From: Cellulomonas humilata
Lineage (GTDB): Bacteria > Actinomycetota > Actinomycetes > Actinomycetales > Cellulomonadaceae
Assembly (NCBI RefSeq): GCF_013359775.1
Contig: NZ_JABMCI010000069.1
Span: forward strand, 62,001 to 126,000
Direction: 5' to 3'
Length of the DNA stretch: 64,000 bases
Part shown: positions 1 through 11,556 of the stretch, piece by piece
Numbering within the stretch: position 1 is the stretch's first letter
How the letters are laid out: the number at the start of each line of letters is the position of its first letter
Position numbers and translations under genes: made by a program
Notes under the pieces: model-generated
Databases searched by the model: none
What the model saw: the letters and a program-made list of their open reading frames with translations, nothing else
Told to the model about the DNA's origin: nothing

Positions 1-881
1 TCGCCGCACGCCCGGCGACGACCTGGCGCGCGCAGGCGGTCGTCGTCGACCACGGGCTCCAGGACGGCTCCGCGCGGGTGGCCGACGAGGCGGCGCGGGC
101 CTGCCGCGGGCTCGGGCTCGACGCCGTCGTGGTCCGCGTCGGGGTCGACGGCCCGGGCGAGGCACCCGCGCGCGCCGCCCGGTACGCAGCGCTGGAGCGG
201 GCCGCCGACGAGCTCGGTGCCGCCGCGGTCCTGCTCGGCCACACGCTCGACGACCAGGCCGAGACCGTGCTGCTGGGACTGGCCCGGGGATCGGGGGCGC
301 GCACTCTCGCGGGCATGGCGGACACCCGCGGACGGTTCCGGCGTCCGCTGCTGGGGCTGCGCCGCGCCGACACCCTCGCCGCGTGCGCCGCGCAGAACCT
401 CACGCCCTGGCACGACCCCACCAACGACGGCGCCCACCCCGACGCGTCGCTGCGCAGCCGGGTCCGCAGCGAGGTGCTGCCCACCCTGGAACGCGTCCTC
501 GGTCCGGGGGTCGCCGACGCGCTGGCGCGCACCGCGGCCCAGCTGCGCGACGACGCCGACCTGCTGGACGCGCTGGCCGCCGAGCTGCTGGCAGCGGCGT
601 CGGCCGAGGATGGCCTCGACGTCGACGTGCTCGCCGCAGCACCCCCGGCCCTGCGCACGCGCGCGCTGCGGGCCGCCGCGATCGCCGCCGGGAGCCCCGC
701 CGGCGCGCTCCTGCGGGTGCACGTGCTGGCGGTCGACGCGCTGGTCACGGACTGGCACGGGCAGGGTGCGGTGGCCCTGCCGGGCGGCGTCGCGGCCGGT
801 CGGTCGTGTGGCAGGCTTGCCCTGGGTCCGGCCCCCGCCCCGCGGGAAGTGCCGGTACGGGCGGTGGATCAAGAGGAGTGA
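1..881 (+). CDS. tilS: tRNA(Ile)-lysidine synthase TilS, 5' end outside window
   Basis: TilS attaches lysine to C34 of the CAU-anticodon tRNA-Ile so that it reads AUA. The reading frame is open from the first bases of the window and already encodes [11 protein letters not shown], a typical TilS segment that follows the N-terminal ATP pyrophosphatase P-loop, so the true start lies upstream. Further TilS signatures are [19 protein letters not shown] and [11 protein letters not shown], followed by an Ala/Leu-rich C-terminal region. It is followed by hpt. The tilS-hpt-ftsH order is the usual actinobacterial arrangement. The GTG at 78 is internal and not the real start. Confidence 0.93.
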   Translation, partial: AARPATTWRAQAVVVDHGLQDGSARVADEAARACRGLGLDAVVVRVGVDGPGEAPARAARYAALERAADELGAAAVLLGHTLDDQAETVLLGLARGSGARTLAGMADTRGRFRRPLLGLRRADTLAACAAQNLTPWHDPTNDGAHPDASLRSRVRSEVLPTLERVLGPGVADALARTAAQLRDDADLLDALAAELLAAASAEDGLDVDVLAAAPPALRTRALRAAAIAAGSPAGALLRVHVLAVDALVTDWHGQGAVALPGGVAAGRSCGRLALGPAPAPREVPVRAVDQEE

Positions 882-886
882 CTTCG

Positions 887-1441
<555 letters not shown>

Positions 1442-1560
1442 CCCGTCAGACGGCCTAGTGCGCCCTCGGTGAACACGGTCGGTCCCGCCCAGGTTCCCCG
1501 TGTAACTTCGAGGCCACCTGTCCCGCGAGCGGAGGTTGAGGGGCTCTGCCCCGATCGCCC

Positions 1561-3588
<2,028 letters not shown>

Positions 3589-3596
3589 GGGCGACG

Positions 3597-4220
3597 ATGG
3601 CCGAGATGCGGACGTCGGACATCGGCCCGGTGACGTTCACCGGCAAGGCAGTCGGCGAGTACGACCAGGACCGGGTCGAGGCGGCCGTCCGTGAGCTGCT
3701 CCTCGCGGTGGGGGAGAACCCCGACCGCGAGGGTCTGCGGGAGACGCCGGCGCGGGTGGCACGGGCGTACCGGGAGATCTTCGCGGGCCTGTACCAGGAA
3801 CCCGGCGACGTGCTGACCACCACCTTCGACATCGGTCACGAGGAGATGGTGCTGGTCAAGGACATCGAGGTGTACTCCACCTGCGAGCACCACCTCGTGC
3901 CCTTCCACGGCGTCGCGCACGTCGGCTACATCCCCGGCACGGACGGCCGCATCACGGGCCTGAGCAAGCTCGCCCGGCTGGTCGACGTGTACGCGCGCCG
4001 CCCGCAGGTGCAGGAGCGGCTCACCTCGCAGATCGCCGACGCGCTCGTCGCGGAGCTCACGCCGCGCGGGGTGCTCGTCGTGGTCGAGTGCGAGCACCTG
4101 TGCATGTCGATGCGCGGCGTCCGCAAGCCCGGGTCACGCACCGTGACCTCGGCGGTGCGCGGGCAGATGCGCGACGTCGCCACCCGCGCGGAGGCCATGA
4201 GCCTCGTGCTCGGCCGCTGA
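3597..4220 (+). CDS. folE: GTP cyclohydrolase I FolE
   Basis: FolE converts GTP to 7,8-dihydroneopterin triphosphate, the first step of folate synthesis. The 207-residue type I enzyme shows the zinc site as Cys96 and His99 in [11 protein letters not shown] and Cys169 in [10 protein letters not shown], plus the family segments [19 protein letters not shown] and [25 protein letters not shown] 3597 starts 8 nt after the ftsH stop with a G-rich ribosome-binding region (GGGGCG). The frame is open further upstream inside ftsH, but that part is out of frame with ftsH and not FolE-like. It is the first gene of the folE-folP-folBK cluster. Confidence 0.97.
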   Translation: MAEMRTSDIGPVTFTGKAVGEYDQDRVEAAVRELLLAVGENPDREGLRETPARVARAYREIFAGLYQEPGDVLTTTFDIGHEEMVLVKDIEVYSTCEHHLVPFHGVAHVGYIPGTDGRITGLSKLARLVDVYARRPQVQERLTSQIADALVAELTPRGVLVVVECEHLCMSMRGVRKPGSRTVTSAVRGQMRDVATRAEAMSLVLGR

Positions 4221-4234
4221 CACCCGGCAGACCC

Positions 4235-4249
4235 TAGGCTCACCCCGTG
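4235..4249 (+). promoter_or_regulatory. Candidate -10 box of a leaderless folP start
   Basis: TAGGCT at 4235-4240 lies 6 nt before the folP GTG at 4247. That spacing would put the transcription start at or next to the start codon. There is no convincing Shine-Dalgarno sequence. No good -35 box is visible, so this is inferred from the -10 and its spacing only. Confidence 0.4.
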
Positions 4250-5221
4250 ACAGGCCCAGGCTCCTCCGCCCGTCCGGCACCGCTGCCGGCACGGTTGCAC
4301 GACCTCGGACGGACCCTCGTGATGGGCGTCGTCAACGTCACCCCGGACTCGTTCTCCGACGGCGGCCGGTGGTTCACGCCGGGCGCCGCGGTGGCGCACG
4401 GTCTGGAGCTGCTGGAGCAGGGGGCGGACCTGCTGGACGTCGGCGGCGAGTCCACCCGGCCGGGGTCGCGCCGCGTGGCCGTCGAGGACGAGCTGGCCCG
4501 GGTGCTGCCGGTGGTCGAGGAGCTGGTGGACCGGGGCGCGACGGTGAGCGTGGACACCACCCGAGCGGTGGTCGCCCGCGCGGCCGTCGAGCGCGGCGCC
4601 GTCGTCGTCAACGACGTCTCGGGCGGGCTGGCCGACGACGACATGTACTCCGTGGTGGCCGCGACGGGGGTCGTGTACGTCGCCATGCACTGGCGCGGCC
4701 ATGCGGACGTGATGGATGACCACGACGACTACGACGACGTGGTGACGGACGTGCGCCGCGAGCTCGCCGCCCGTGTGGACGCGCTGCGCGCCGCGGGGGT
4801 GCACGACGACCAGGTGGTGCTCGACCCCGGCCTGGGCTTCGCGAAGGCGGGCGCCAGCAACTGGCCGCTGCTGGCGCGGCTGCCCGAGCTGGTGGCCGAC
4901 GGCTTCCCGGTGCTGGTCGGAGCGAGCCGCAAGCGCTTCCTCGGGCACCTGCTGGCCGGCCCCGACGCGGAGCCGGCCCCGCCGCTCGCGCGGGACCGTG
5001 CCACGGCGGCGGTGACCGCGCTGGCCGCGGCCGCAGGAGCCTGGTGCGTCCGGGTGCACGAGGTGGCAGGCTCGGCCGACGCCGTGCGGGTGGCGGCGGC
5101 CTGGCAGGGTGCGACGGGCACGGCGACGGGTACGGCGACCGGCACCGTCGCCGGGACTGGAGCAGGCGACGACGAGCTGGCCGTCGACGAGGACGCGAGA
5201 ACCGGAGGGAGCACGCGGTGA
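4247..5221 (+). CDS. folP: Dihydropteroate synthase FolP
   Basis: FolP condenses 6-hydroxymethyl-dihydropterin pyrophosphate with p-aminobenzoate to give dihydropteroate and is the sulfonamide target. The TIM-barrel signatures are present: VMGVVNVTPDSFSDGG, DVGGESTRPGSRRV, SVDTTRAVVARAA, VVNDVSGG, DPGLGFAK and VLVGASRKRFLG, ending in the typical RVHEVAGSADAVRVA. At 324 residues it is longer than usual because of a C-terminal tail with Gly-Thr-Ala repeats (about 290-310). The stop overlaps the next gene's GTG by 4 bp (5218-5221), implying coupled translation with folBK. Confidence 0.96.
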   Translation: MTGPGSSARPAPLPARLHDLGRTLVMGVVNVTPDSFSDGGRWFTPGAAVAHGLELLEQGADLLDVGGESTRPGSRRVAVEDELARVLPVVEELVDRGATVSVDTTRAVVARAAVERGAVVVNDVSGGLADDDMYSVVAATGVVYVAMHWRGHADVMDDHDDYDDVVTDVRRELAARVDALRAAGVHDDQVVLDPGLGFAKAGASNWPLLARLPELVADGFPVLVGASRKRFLGHLLAGPDAEPAPPLARDRATAAVTALAAAAGAWCVRVHEVAGSADAVRVAAAWQGATGTATGTATGTVAGTGAGDDELAVDEDARTGGSTR

Positions 5222-6513
5222 CCACGAACGACGAGAGCCGACCGGACGCGCTGGACGCCAGCGGGCGCCGGCTCGACCAGATCAGGCTGACGGGCATCAC
5301 GGCGCTCGGGTACCACGGCGTGTTCGAGCACGAGCGGCGCGAGGGGCAGACGTTCGTCGCGGACGTCGTCGTGCACCTGGACACCCGGCGTGCGGCGGCG
5401 CGCGACGACCTCGCGCACACCCTGGACTACGGCGCGCTGGCGCAGCAGGTGGCGGCCGTGCTGTCGGGTGAGCCGGTCGACCTGATCGAGACGGTGGCCG
5501 AGCGCATCGCGGCGACGGTCCTCGCGTCCGGCATCGTGCAGGCCGTGGATGTCGCCGTGCACAAGCCCCACGCGCCGATCCAGGTGCCGTTCGGGGACGT
5601 GGTCGTCGCCATCCACCGCGACCGCACCAAGCTCCCTGCCGCCGAGCCGTACGTCCCGCGACCGACGGCGGCGGAGCCCGCCTCCCGTCCGGTGCCGACG
5701 GCCACCGCGTCGTTCCCGGTCACCCCCGCCCCCGGTGCCCCGACGGTCGTGCCGGCCGCGCTCTCCGCCGCAGCGTGGGGGGAGTCCGTCGCGCCCGCAC
5801 CCGGCGGGCTGTCGGTCGAGGGCCCCGACACCCCCTCGACGGAGCTCGAGACCGTGCCCGCCGGCGGCGTCGTCGTCGACGGCGAGATCGTCACGGACGC
5901 CCTCGACCGGGCCCCCGACGGCCCGGTGGAGATCGTCCTCGCGCTCGGCGCGAACCTCGGGCCTGCGCAGGAGACCCTGCGCGATGCCGTCAGCGACCTG
6001 GCCGGCACGCCGGGCGTGGAGGTGGTGGAGGTCTCCGCCCTCGCGCGGACCTCGGCGGTGGGCGGCCCCGAGCAGGCCGACTACCTCAACGCCGTCGTCC
6101 TGGGCACCACGACGCTGGCGCCGCGCGAGCTGCTTCGGGCGACGCAGGCGATCGAGCAGGCCCACGGGCGCGAGCGGCAGGAGCGCTGGGGTCCGCGCAC
6201 CCTGGACATCGACATCGTCGTGTACGGCTCCGTGCTGGCCGTGACCGACGACCTCGAGCTGCCGCACCCGCGGGCGCACGAGCGCGCGTTCGTGCTCCAA
6301 CCCTGGGCGCAGGTGGCCCCGCACGCGGTGCTGCCGGGTCTGGGCGGCGGACCGGTGGGGGCGCTGGCCGCGACCGCACCGGACCGCGACGGGGTGCGCT
6401 GGCTGGCGCTGGACTGGCTGACCGCGCCGATCCCGGCGGTGGGCAGCGACACCGCCGCCGTGCCGGCCGGCCCGCGTGCCCACCACCCGGGCCCGGAGGT
6501 CCTGGACGCGTGA
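5218..6513 (+). CDS. folBK: Fused dihydroneopterin aldolase / HMDP pyrophosphokinase
   Basis: One 431-residue protein carries two consecutive folate enzymes. Residues about 18-135 are FolB (dihydroneopterin aldolase): LTGITALGYHGVFEHER, DDLAHTLDYGALA, LIETVAERIAATVL and VAVHKPHAPI. Residues about 240-410 are FolK (HPPK): IVLALGANLGPAQETLRDAV, ALARTSAVGGPEQADYLNAVV, ERWGPRTLDIDIVVYG and LPHPRAHERAFVLQPW. About 100 Pro/Ala/Val-rich residues link the domains. GTG 5218 overlaps the folP stop (GTGA). In M. tuberculosis the same two steps are encoded by separate adjacent genes (folB/folX and folK), so this is a fusion of neighbours. Confidence 0.95.
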   Translation: MTTNDESRPDALDASGRRLDQIRLTGITALGYHGVFEHERREGQTFVADVVVHLDTRRAAARDDLAHTLDYGALAQQVAAVLSGEPVDLIETVAERIAATVLASGIVQAVDVAVHKPHAPIQVPFGDVVVAIHRDRTKLPAAEPYVPRPTAAEPASRPVPTATASFPVTPAPGAPTVVPAALSAAAWGESVAPAPGGLSVEGPDTPSTELETVPAGGVVVDGEIVTDALDRAPDGPVEIVLALGANLGPAQETLRDAVSDLAGTPGVEVVEVSALARTSAVGGPEQADYLNAVVLGTTTLAPRELLRATQAIEQAHGRERQERWGPRTLDIDIVVYGSVLAVTDDLELPHPRAHERAFVLQPWAQVAPHAVLPGLGGGPVGALAATAPDRDGVRWLALDWLTAPIPAVGSDTAAVPAGPRAHHPGPEVLDA

Positions 6514-7004
6514 TGCACCGCACCCGCTGGAAGACCCTCCTGCTGATCGCCGCGACGGGGTCCGCGGTCACCTGGATCGTGCTGCGCGCGATCTCCGGGC
6601 GCGGCGGGATGCTGCCGTCGGTGCCGGGGCTCGTGGTCGCCGTCGAGGTGCTCATCGCCGCGGTGGTGTTCTCCATGGGCTGGGCCGTGCGGCAGTTCCT
6701 GCGCGGCAAGCGGCCGACGCTGGACCCCATCCGCGCCGCCCGGACGGCCGTGCTGGCCAAGGCGTCGTGCTACACGGGCGCCCTCCTGGCCGGCTGGTAC
6801 GGCGGGCAGGTGCTGACGCTGGTCGGCGACCTGAGCGTGCCGGGCAACGGTGGCCGCGCCGTCGCCGCCGGGGTCGCCGCGGGCGGAGCGGTGGTGCTCG
6901 CGGTGGTCGGTCTCGTCGTCGAGTGGTTCTGCCGGGTGCCCCCGCCCGAGGAAGGGGCCGAGGCGGCGCGCGAGCATCCCGCACCGGACCCGAGTGCCAC
7001 CTGA
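6513..7004 (+). CDS. DUF3180 membrane protein
   Basis: This is a 163-residue integral membrane protein with four hydrophobic segments at about 8-26, 37-58, 82-104 and 118-138, then a charged C-terminal tail. It has no catalytic motif. The family is recognised from its sequence and from its position right after folK, which is conserved in actinobacteria (the Rv3605c position in M. tuberculosis). Its function is unknown. The ATG at 6513 shares its A with the folBK stop (TGATG), so its translation is coupled to folate biosynthesis. Any role in folate metabolism is inferred from context only. Confidence 0.85.
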   Translation: MHRTRWKTLLLIAATGSAVTWIVLRAISGRGGMLPSVPGLVVAVEVLIAAVVFSMGWAVRQFLRGKRPTLDPIRAARTAVLAKASCYTGALLAGWYGGQVLTLVGDLSVPGNGGRAVAAGVAAGGAVVLAVVGLVVEWFCRVPPPEEGAEAAREHPAPDPSAT

Positions 7005-7024
7005 CCAGGTGGAAGGATGGCCCC

Positions 7025-7546
7025 ATGACCTCCGACGCCGTCCCGGCTGATCCTCGCAGCACCCGCGAGCCGTTCGACCCCGCCGACGTCACATGGACCC
7101 CGGTGTCGCGGCGGCTCGTCGGGGCGAGGCTGACCGTCACGGCGATCGTGCTGACCCCGGTCCTCGCGCTGCTCGTCCTCATGGCGGTGTTCGCCGGCGA
7201 GGCCTGGCTGTGGGTGTTCCCCGCGCTGGTCGCGCTGCTCGCGCTCTGGATCGTGTGGCTGGTGCCGCGCCAGGTGAACGCGATGGCCTACGCGGAGCGC
7301 GCGGACGACCTGCTGGTGCGGCGCGGCATCATGTTCCGCTCGCTCGTCGTGGTGCCGTACGGACGTATGCAGTACGTGGACGTCAACGCGGGTCCGCTCG
7401 CGCGCCGGTTCGGCATCGCCTCCGTGCAGCTGCACACCGCGTCGCCGGCCACGAGCGCGTCGATCGACGGGCTGCCGCCGCACGAGGCCGCGCGCCTGCG
7501 CGACCGGATGGCCTCCCGCGGCGAGGCGCGGCTGGCGGGGCTGTGA
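7025..7546 (+). CDS. PH-domain membrane protein (bPH2/DUF304, YdbS-like)
   Basis: The 173-residue protein has two adjacent transmembrane segments (about 40-61 and 64-83) followed by a bacterial PH-like domain (about 88-165). The family hallmarks are VPRQVNAMAYAERADDLLVRRGIMFRSLVVVPYGRMQYVDV, split here between the end of the membrane part and the PH domain, then SVQLHTAS. Such proteins usually occur with a larger multi-PH partner, which is exactly the next gene, overlapping by GTGA at 7543-7546. The function is not established; membrane binding or resistance to membrane stress is possible. ATG 7025 follows AAGGAT by 6 nt, which can be read either as a weak -10 or as part of a weak ribosome-binding site. 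Confidence 0.85.
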   Translation: MTSDAVPADPRSTREPFDPADVTWTPVSRRLVGARLTVTAIVLTPVLALLVLMAVFAGEAWLWVFPALVALLALWIVWLVPRQVNAMAYAERADDLLVRRGIMFRSLVVVPYGRMQYVDVNAGPLARRFGIASVQLHTASPATSASIDGLPPHEAARLRDRMASRGEARLAGL

Positions 7547-9231
7547 CCACCGCACCCGGCACGCCCAACGCGCCCGGCACACCCAACGCGCCCGACGCAT
7601 CCGGCACGCCCGACGCACGCGGCATGCCCGACGCCCTCGGCACGCCCCGGGCACCGGACGTCGAGGTCGAGAGCGACGAGTACGTCACCGGGTGGCGCCG
7701 GATGCACCCGGTCACGCCGGCGCTCAAGGGCTGGAAGGTCCTGGTCGCAGTGCTGGCCATCGGATGGTTCCAGGTGGGCGAGAACCTGCGGCAGGCGATC
7801 GACCTGATGCAGGGCAAGGCGTTCCTGGCGCTCCTGGGCGGCATCCTGCTGATCGGTCTGATCGGCTTCGGGTACTCCGCGGTCGCGTGGCGCGTGACCA
7901 GGTTCGCGGTCACCGACGAGGCCGTCCACCTGCGCACCGGCATCCTGTTCCGGCAGCAGCGCCAGGCGCGGCTCGACCGGCTCCAGGCGGTCGACGTGGT
8001 GCAGCCGCTGCTCGCCCGGCTGGTCGGCCTGGCCGAGCTCAAGCTCGAGGTGGCCGGCGGCAGCGGGTCCGCCGTGTCGCTCGCGTTCCTGCGCGAGTCC
8101 GAGGCGGAGGCCCTGCGCGCGGAGCTGCTCGCGCTGGCCGCCGGGCTCCAGCGCCCGGGCACCGTCGTGCCCGCCGCCGTCGCGACCCCGGAGGGCACGA
8201 CGGGCACGCCCGGGACGCCAACGGCACCCGTGGCGTTCGAGGTCGCACCCGAGCGCCAGGTGTACGAGCTGCCGATGGGCCGGCTCGTGAAGTCCACGCT
8301 GCGGTCGGGGACGGTGCCGACGCTGCTGCTGATCGTGGCGGCCGCGATCGTGGTGAGCATCGCGTCGCGGGACATCAGCGCCGCGTTCGTGCTGGTCGCG
8401 CCCCTGTTCGGTGCCGTCACGTTCGTGTGGAGCCGGATCAACCAGGGCGCCAACTTCCGTGCCGCGATCTCGCCCGACGGCATCCGGCTGCGACACGGTC
8501 TGACCGAGTCACGCGCCCAGACCGTGCCGCCCGGGCGCGTGCAGGCCATCCGGCTGCGCCAGGGTCCGCTGTGGCGCGGGCCCGACTGGTGGCGCGTCGA
8601 GATCAACGTGGCGGGCTACGGCCAGAGCGACCAGCAGCAGCGGGACACCGTCCTGCACCCGGTGGCCACCCGCGAGGAGGCGATGACGGCGCTCTGGATG
8701 GTGCTCCCGGACCTCGGCGTCGACGACCCGGCGGCTCTGGTCGAGGCCGCCCTGACCGGCAAGGACACCGACGGCGGGTTCACGACGGCGCCGCGGCGCG
8801 CCCGCTGGGTGGACCCCGTCGGCTGGCGTCGGCACGGCGTGCGCGTCACCGACCGGGCGCTGGTCACACGGACCGGCCGGATCTGGCGCAGCGTCGACGT
8901 GGTGCCGCACGAGCGCACCCAGTCCCTCGGGCTGGCGCAGGGACCGCTCCAGCGGCGGCTCGGGCTCGCGTCCTTCGTCCTGCACTCCACCCCGGGACCC
9001 GTCGCGCCCCGCGTCCAGCACCTCGACGCGGGCGTCGCGGCCGCTCTGCTCGACGAGCAGGCCGAGCGCGCGCGGACTGCTCGCGCGTCCGCCACGCCGG
9101 AGCAGTGGATGCGCGCCGTCGGTGCACCGACACCCGCGGACCCGGATCCGGAGCCGACGACCGCACCCCCGGAGCCCGCGCCGGACCGCGAGGCGCCCGC
9201 AGTCCCGCCGCGCACGGGAGCGGACGCGTGA
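7543..9231 (+). CDS. Multi-PH-domain membrane protein (YdbT-like)
   Basis: The 562-residue protein begins with a low-complexity tail rich in Gly-Thr-Pro and Ala-Pro (about 5-38). It then shows three successive modules, each with hydrophobic segments and a bPH2 domain: membrane segments near 65-110 then PH 1 (about 120-205), segments near 260-295 then PH 2 (about 305-405), and PH 3 (about 425-500). PH hallmarks are LFRQQRQARLDRLQAVDVVQ, TVPPGRVQAIRLRQGPLWR and VDVVPHERTQSLGLAQGP. The C-terminus is acidic and Pro-rich. It forms a conserved pair with the preceding small PH protein. GTG 7543 overlaps the previous stop. Confidence 0.85.
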   Translation: MTTAPGTPNAPGTPNAPDASGTPDARGMPDALGTPRAPDVEVESDEYVTGWRRMHPVTPALKGWKVLVAVLAIGWFQVGENLRQAIDLMQGKAFLALLGGILLIGLIGFGYSAVAWRVTRFAVTDEAVHLRTGILFRQQRQARLDRLQAVDVVQPLLARLVGLAELKLEVAGGSGSAVSLAFLRESEAEALRAELLALAAGLQRPGTVVPAAVATPEGTTGTPGTPTAPVAFEVAPERQVYELPMGRLVKSTLRSGTVPTLLLIVAAAIVVSIASRDISAAFVLVAPLFGAVTFVWSRINQGANFRAAISPDGIRLRHGLTESRAQTVPPGRVQAIRLRQGPLWRGPDWWRVEINVAGYGQSDQQQRDTVLHPVATREEAMTALWMVLPDLGVDDPAALVEAALTGKDTDGGFTTAPRRARWVDPVGWRRHGVRVTDRALVTRTGRIWRSVDVVPHERTQSLGLAQGPLQRRLGLASFVLHSTPGPVAPRVQHLDAGVAAALLDEQAERARTARASATPEQWMRAVGAPTPADPDPEPTTAPPEPAPDREAPAVPPRTGADA

Positions 9232-10205
9232 CCCCACCGGACCCGGCCGACCGTCCGGGCCGGCTCGGGGTCGGTGTCATCGGCACGGGTCGGGTGGGCG
9301 CGGTGCTGGGCAGCGCGCTGCGGGCTGCGGGTCACCCGGTGGTGGCGGTCTCCGCGATCTCGGAGGCGTCCCGGGAGCGGGCGGCCGTGCTGCTGCCGGG
9401 CGTCCCGGTGCTGGACATCCCCGAGGTCGTCCGCCGCGCCGAGCTGGTGCTCCTCACCGTCCCCGACGACGCCCTCGCGGACCTGGTGCGCGGGTTGGCG
9501 GACCTGGGCGCGTGGCAGGTGGGCCAGATCGTCGTGCACACGTCCGGGCGGTACGGCGTGGACGTGCTCGCCCCCGCGCGCGCGGCCGGCGTGATCCCGC
9601 TCGCGCTGCACCCCGCGATGACGTTCACGGGCACGTCGCTGGACCTCTCCCGGCTGGTCGGCTGCTCGTTCGCGGTCACCGCACCCGGCCCGGTGCTGCC
9701 GATCGGCCAGGCGCTCGTCGTGGAGATCGGCGGTGAGCCGGTGGTGCTCGCCGAGGACGCCCGCGGGCTCTACCACGCGGCCCTCGCGCACGGCGCGAAC
9801 CACCTGGTGGTGCTCGTCGCGCAGGCCGCGCAGGCCCTGGCGGCGGCGGGCGTCGCGGACCCGGGCCGCATGCTCACGCCGCTGCTCGAGGCCGCGCTCG
9901 ACGGCGCGCTGCGCGCGGAGTCGACCGACGGACCCGGCGCCATCAGCGCCCTGACCGGGCCGGTCCGGCGCGGGGACGCGGGGACGGTCCGCGAGCACGG
10001 TTCTGCCCTGACCGCGTTCGCCGCGGCCACGGGGGCGGTCGACGTCGTCGCGGGATACCGTGCCCTGGCGCGCTCGGCGACCGGTCGCGCGCTCGCGGCC
10101 GGCCTGATCTCGTCGGCCGCGGCACAGGAGCTCCTTGACGGCATCAACGAGGACGCCGGGACGTTGCAGGTGGACGACGGGCCGGACCCGCAGGAGGACG
10201 AATGA
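9228..10205 (+). CDS. Rossmann-like / DUF2520 oxidoreductase family protein
   Basis: The N-terminal half is a dinucleotide-binding Rossmann fold with GVIGTGRVGAVLGSALRAAGH (about 15-35) and an ELVLLTVPDDALADLV segment like those of beta-hydroxyacid or NADP dehydrogenases. The C-terminal half is the helical DUF2520 domain (ALAHGANHLVVLVAQAAQALAAAGV, ALTGPVRRGDAGTVREH). At 325 residues it has the normal length. The family sits directly before panC in actinobacteria (the Rv3603c position in M. tuberculosis), and here the junction is ATGA (10202-10205). This makes a role in pantothenate synthesis, such as a ketopantoate-reductase-like step, worth testing. That role is inference. Confidence 0.85.
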   Translation: MTPPDPADRPGRLGVGVIGTGRVGAVLGSALRAAGHPVVAVSAISEASRERAAVLLPGVPVLDIPEVVRRAELVLLTVPDDALADLVRGLADLGAWQVGQIVVHTSGRYGVDVLAPARAAGVIPLALHPAMTFTGTSLDLSRLVGCSFAVTAPGPVLPIGQALVVEIGGEPVVLAEDARGLYHAALAHGANHLVVLVAQAAQALAAAGVADPGRMLTPLLEAALDGALRAESTDGPGAISALTGPVRRGDAGTVREHGSALTAFAAATGAVDVVAGYRALARSATGRALAAGLISSAAAQELLDGINEDAGTLQVDDGPDPQEDE

Positions 10206-11107
10206 CCACGCAGACCACCACGCCGACGCTCGTGCACACGCGCGAGGAGCTGGCGGCGGCGCTCGCGGTGCAGGACGTGCAGGCGGTCCCGCGCACCGAG
10301 GGGCAGGCCGGCACCGCGCACACCGCCCGTCCGTACCGCCGGGCGGTCGTCATGACCATGGGCGCGCTGCACGCCGGCCACCTGTCACTGGTCGCCCGTG
10401 CGCGTGAGCTGGCCGACGCCGTCGTCGTGACGATCTTCGTCAACCCGCTCCAGTTCTCGCCGTCGGAGGACCTGTCCCGGTACCCCCGTGACCTGCACCG
10501 CGACCTCGCGCTGCTGTCCGGGCCCGGCCTGCTCGGTCCGGACGACGTCGTCTTCGCCCCCGGTCCAGAGGTCGTGTACCCGGACGGCGACCCGATCGTG
10601 CGGGTGAGCGCGGGGTCGATCGGGGACGTGCTCGAGGGCGTCAGTCGGCCGGGCCACCTCGACGGCGTGCTCACGGTGGTGCTCAAGCTGATGCACCTGA
10701 CCCGCCCGGAGGTCGCACTGTTCGGTGCCAAGGACGCGCAGCAGCTGGCCGCGGTGCGCCGGATGGTCCGTGACCTCGACGCGCCGGTGACGGTGGTCGG
10801 TGCGCCGATCGTGCGCGACGAGGACGGGATCGCCCTGTCCAGCCGCAACGCCTACCTGAGCGACGACGAGCGGCGCCGCGCCCTCGGACTGTCCCGGGCA
10901 CTGCATGCCCGAGGGACCGCCGACGAGATCCGCGCGGGTGCCCGGCGGGCCATGCGGGAGACCGAGGTCGACTACGTCGGTCTGGTCGATCCGGTGACCT
11001 TCGCCGAGGTGCCCGCGGACTTCGTCGGCGAGGCCCTGCTGCTCGTCGCGGCGACGGTCGGGACGACGCGGCTGATCGACAACGCGGTCGTGCAGGTGGG
11101 CGTGTGA
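10202..11107 (+). CDS. panC: Pantothenate synthetase PanC
   Basis: PanC joins pantoate and beta-alanine with ATP to make pantothenate. The 301-residue protein contains the class I synthetase-like nucleotide site [14 protein letters not shown] (about 51-64), [36 protein letters not shown] and the KMSKS-like [10 protein letters not shown]. An extra roughly 20 residues (about 25-48) precede the core compared with typical PanC. It overlaps the DUF2520 gene by ATGA and panD by GTGA (11104-11107), so the beta-alanine producer and consumer are made together. Confidence 0.96.
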   Translation: MTTQTTTPTLVHTREELAAALAVQDVQAVPRTEGQAGTAHTARPYRRAVVMTMGALHAGHLSLVARARELADAVVVTIFVNPLQFSPSEDLSRYPRDLHRDLALLSGPGLLGPDDVVFAPGPEVVYPDGDPIVRVSAGSIGDVLEGVSRPGHLDGVLTVVLKLMHLTRPEVALFGAKDAQQLAAVRRMVRDLDAPVTVVGAPIVRDEDGIALSSRNAYLSDDERRRALGLSRALHARGTADEIRAGARRAMRETEVDYVGLVDPVTFAEVPADFVGEALLLVAATVGTTRLIDNAVVQVGV

Positions 11108-11556
11108 CCTCCCTGGTGCGCACGATGATGACCGGCAAGATCCACCGCGCCACCGTCACGCAGGCGGACCTGCACTACGTCGGGTCGATCACGGTGGACG
11201 CCGACCTGCTGGCGGCGGCGGACGTCCTGCCCGGCCAGCAGGTGGACGTCGTGGACGTCACCAGCGGCGCTCGGCTGACCACCTACGCGATCGCGGGCGA
11301 GCCGGGCTCCGGGCAGGTGTGCATCAACGGCGCGGCCGCCCACCTGGTGCACCCCGGCGACGTCGTCATCCTCATCGCGTACGGGCAGCTGTCCGACGCC
11401 GAGGCCCGCACGTACGAGCCCCACGTCGTGCTCGTGGACGCGCAGAACCGGATCGCCGAGCTGGGGGACGACCCCGGCCAGGTCCCCGCCGGCTGGACCG
11501 GGCTGGAACCGAGCGGTGTGCCGTTCGCGCAGGGACGTGCGATGGTCGGGCGGTGA
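11104..11556 (+). CDS. panD: Aspartate 1-decarboxylase PanD
   Basis: PanD makes beta-alanine from aspartate using a pyruvoyl cofactor created by self-cleavage. The cleavage site DLHYVGS is present, with processing expected between Gly27 and Ser28. The segments [20 protein letters not shown] and [26 protein letters not shown] match the family, and the C-terminus is about 20 residues longer than in E. coli. GTG 11104 overlaps the panC stop. GTG 11116 would remove four residues and is also possible. The stop overlaps nadB by GTGA, and both PanD and NadB consume aspartate. Confidence 0.96.
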   Translation: MTSLVRTMMTGKIHRATVTQADLHYVGSITVDADLLAAADVLPGQQVDVVDVTSGARLTTYAIAGEPGSGQVCINGAAAHLVHPGDVVILIAYGQLSDAEARTYEPHVVLVDAQNRIAELGDDPGQVPAGWTGLEPSGVPFAQGRAMVGR

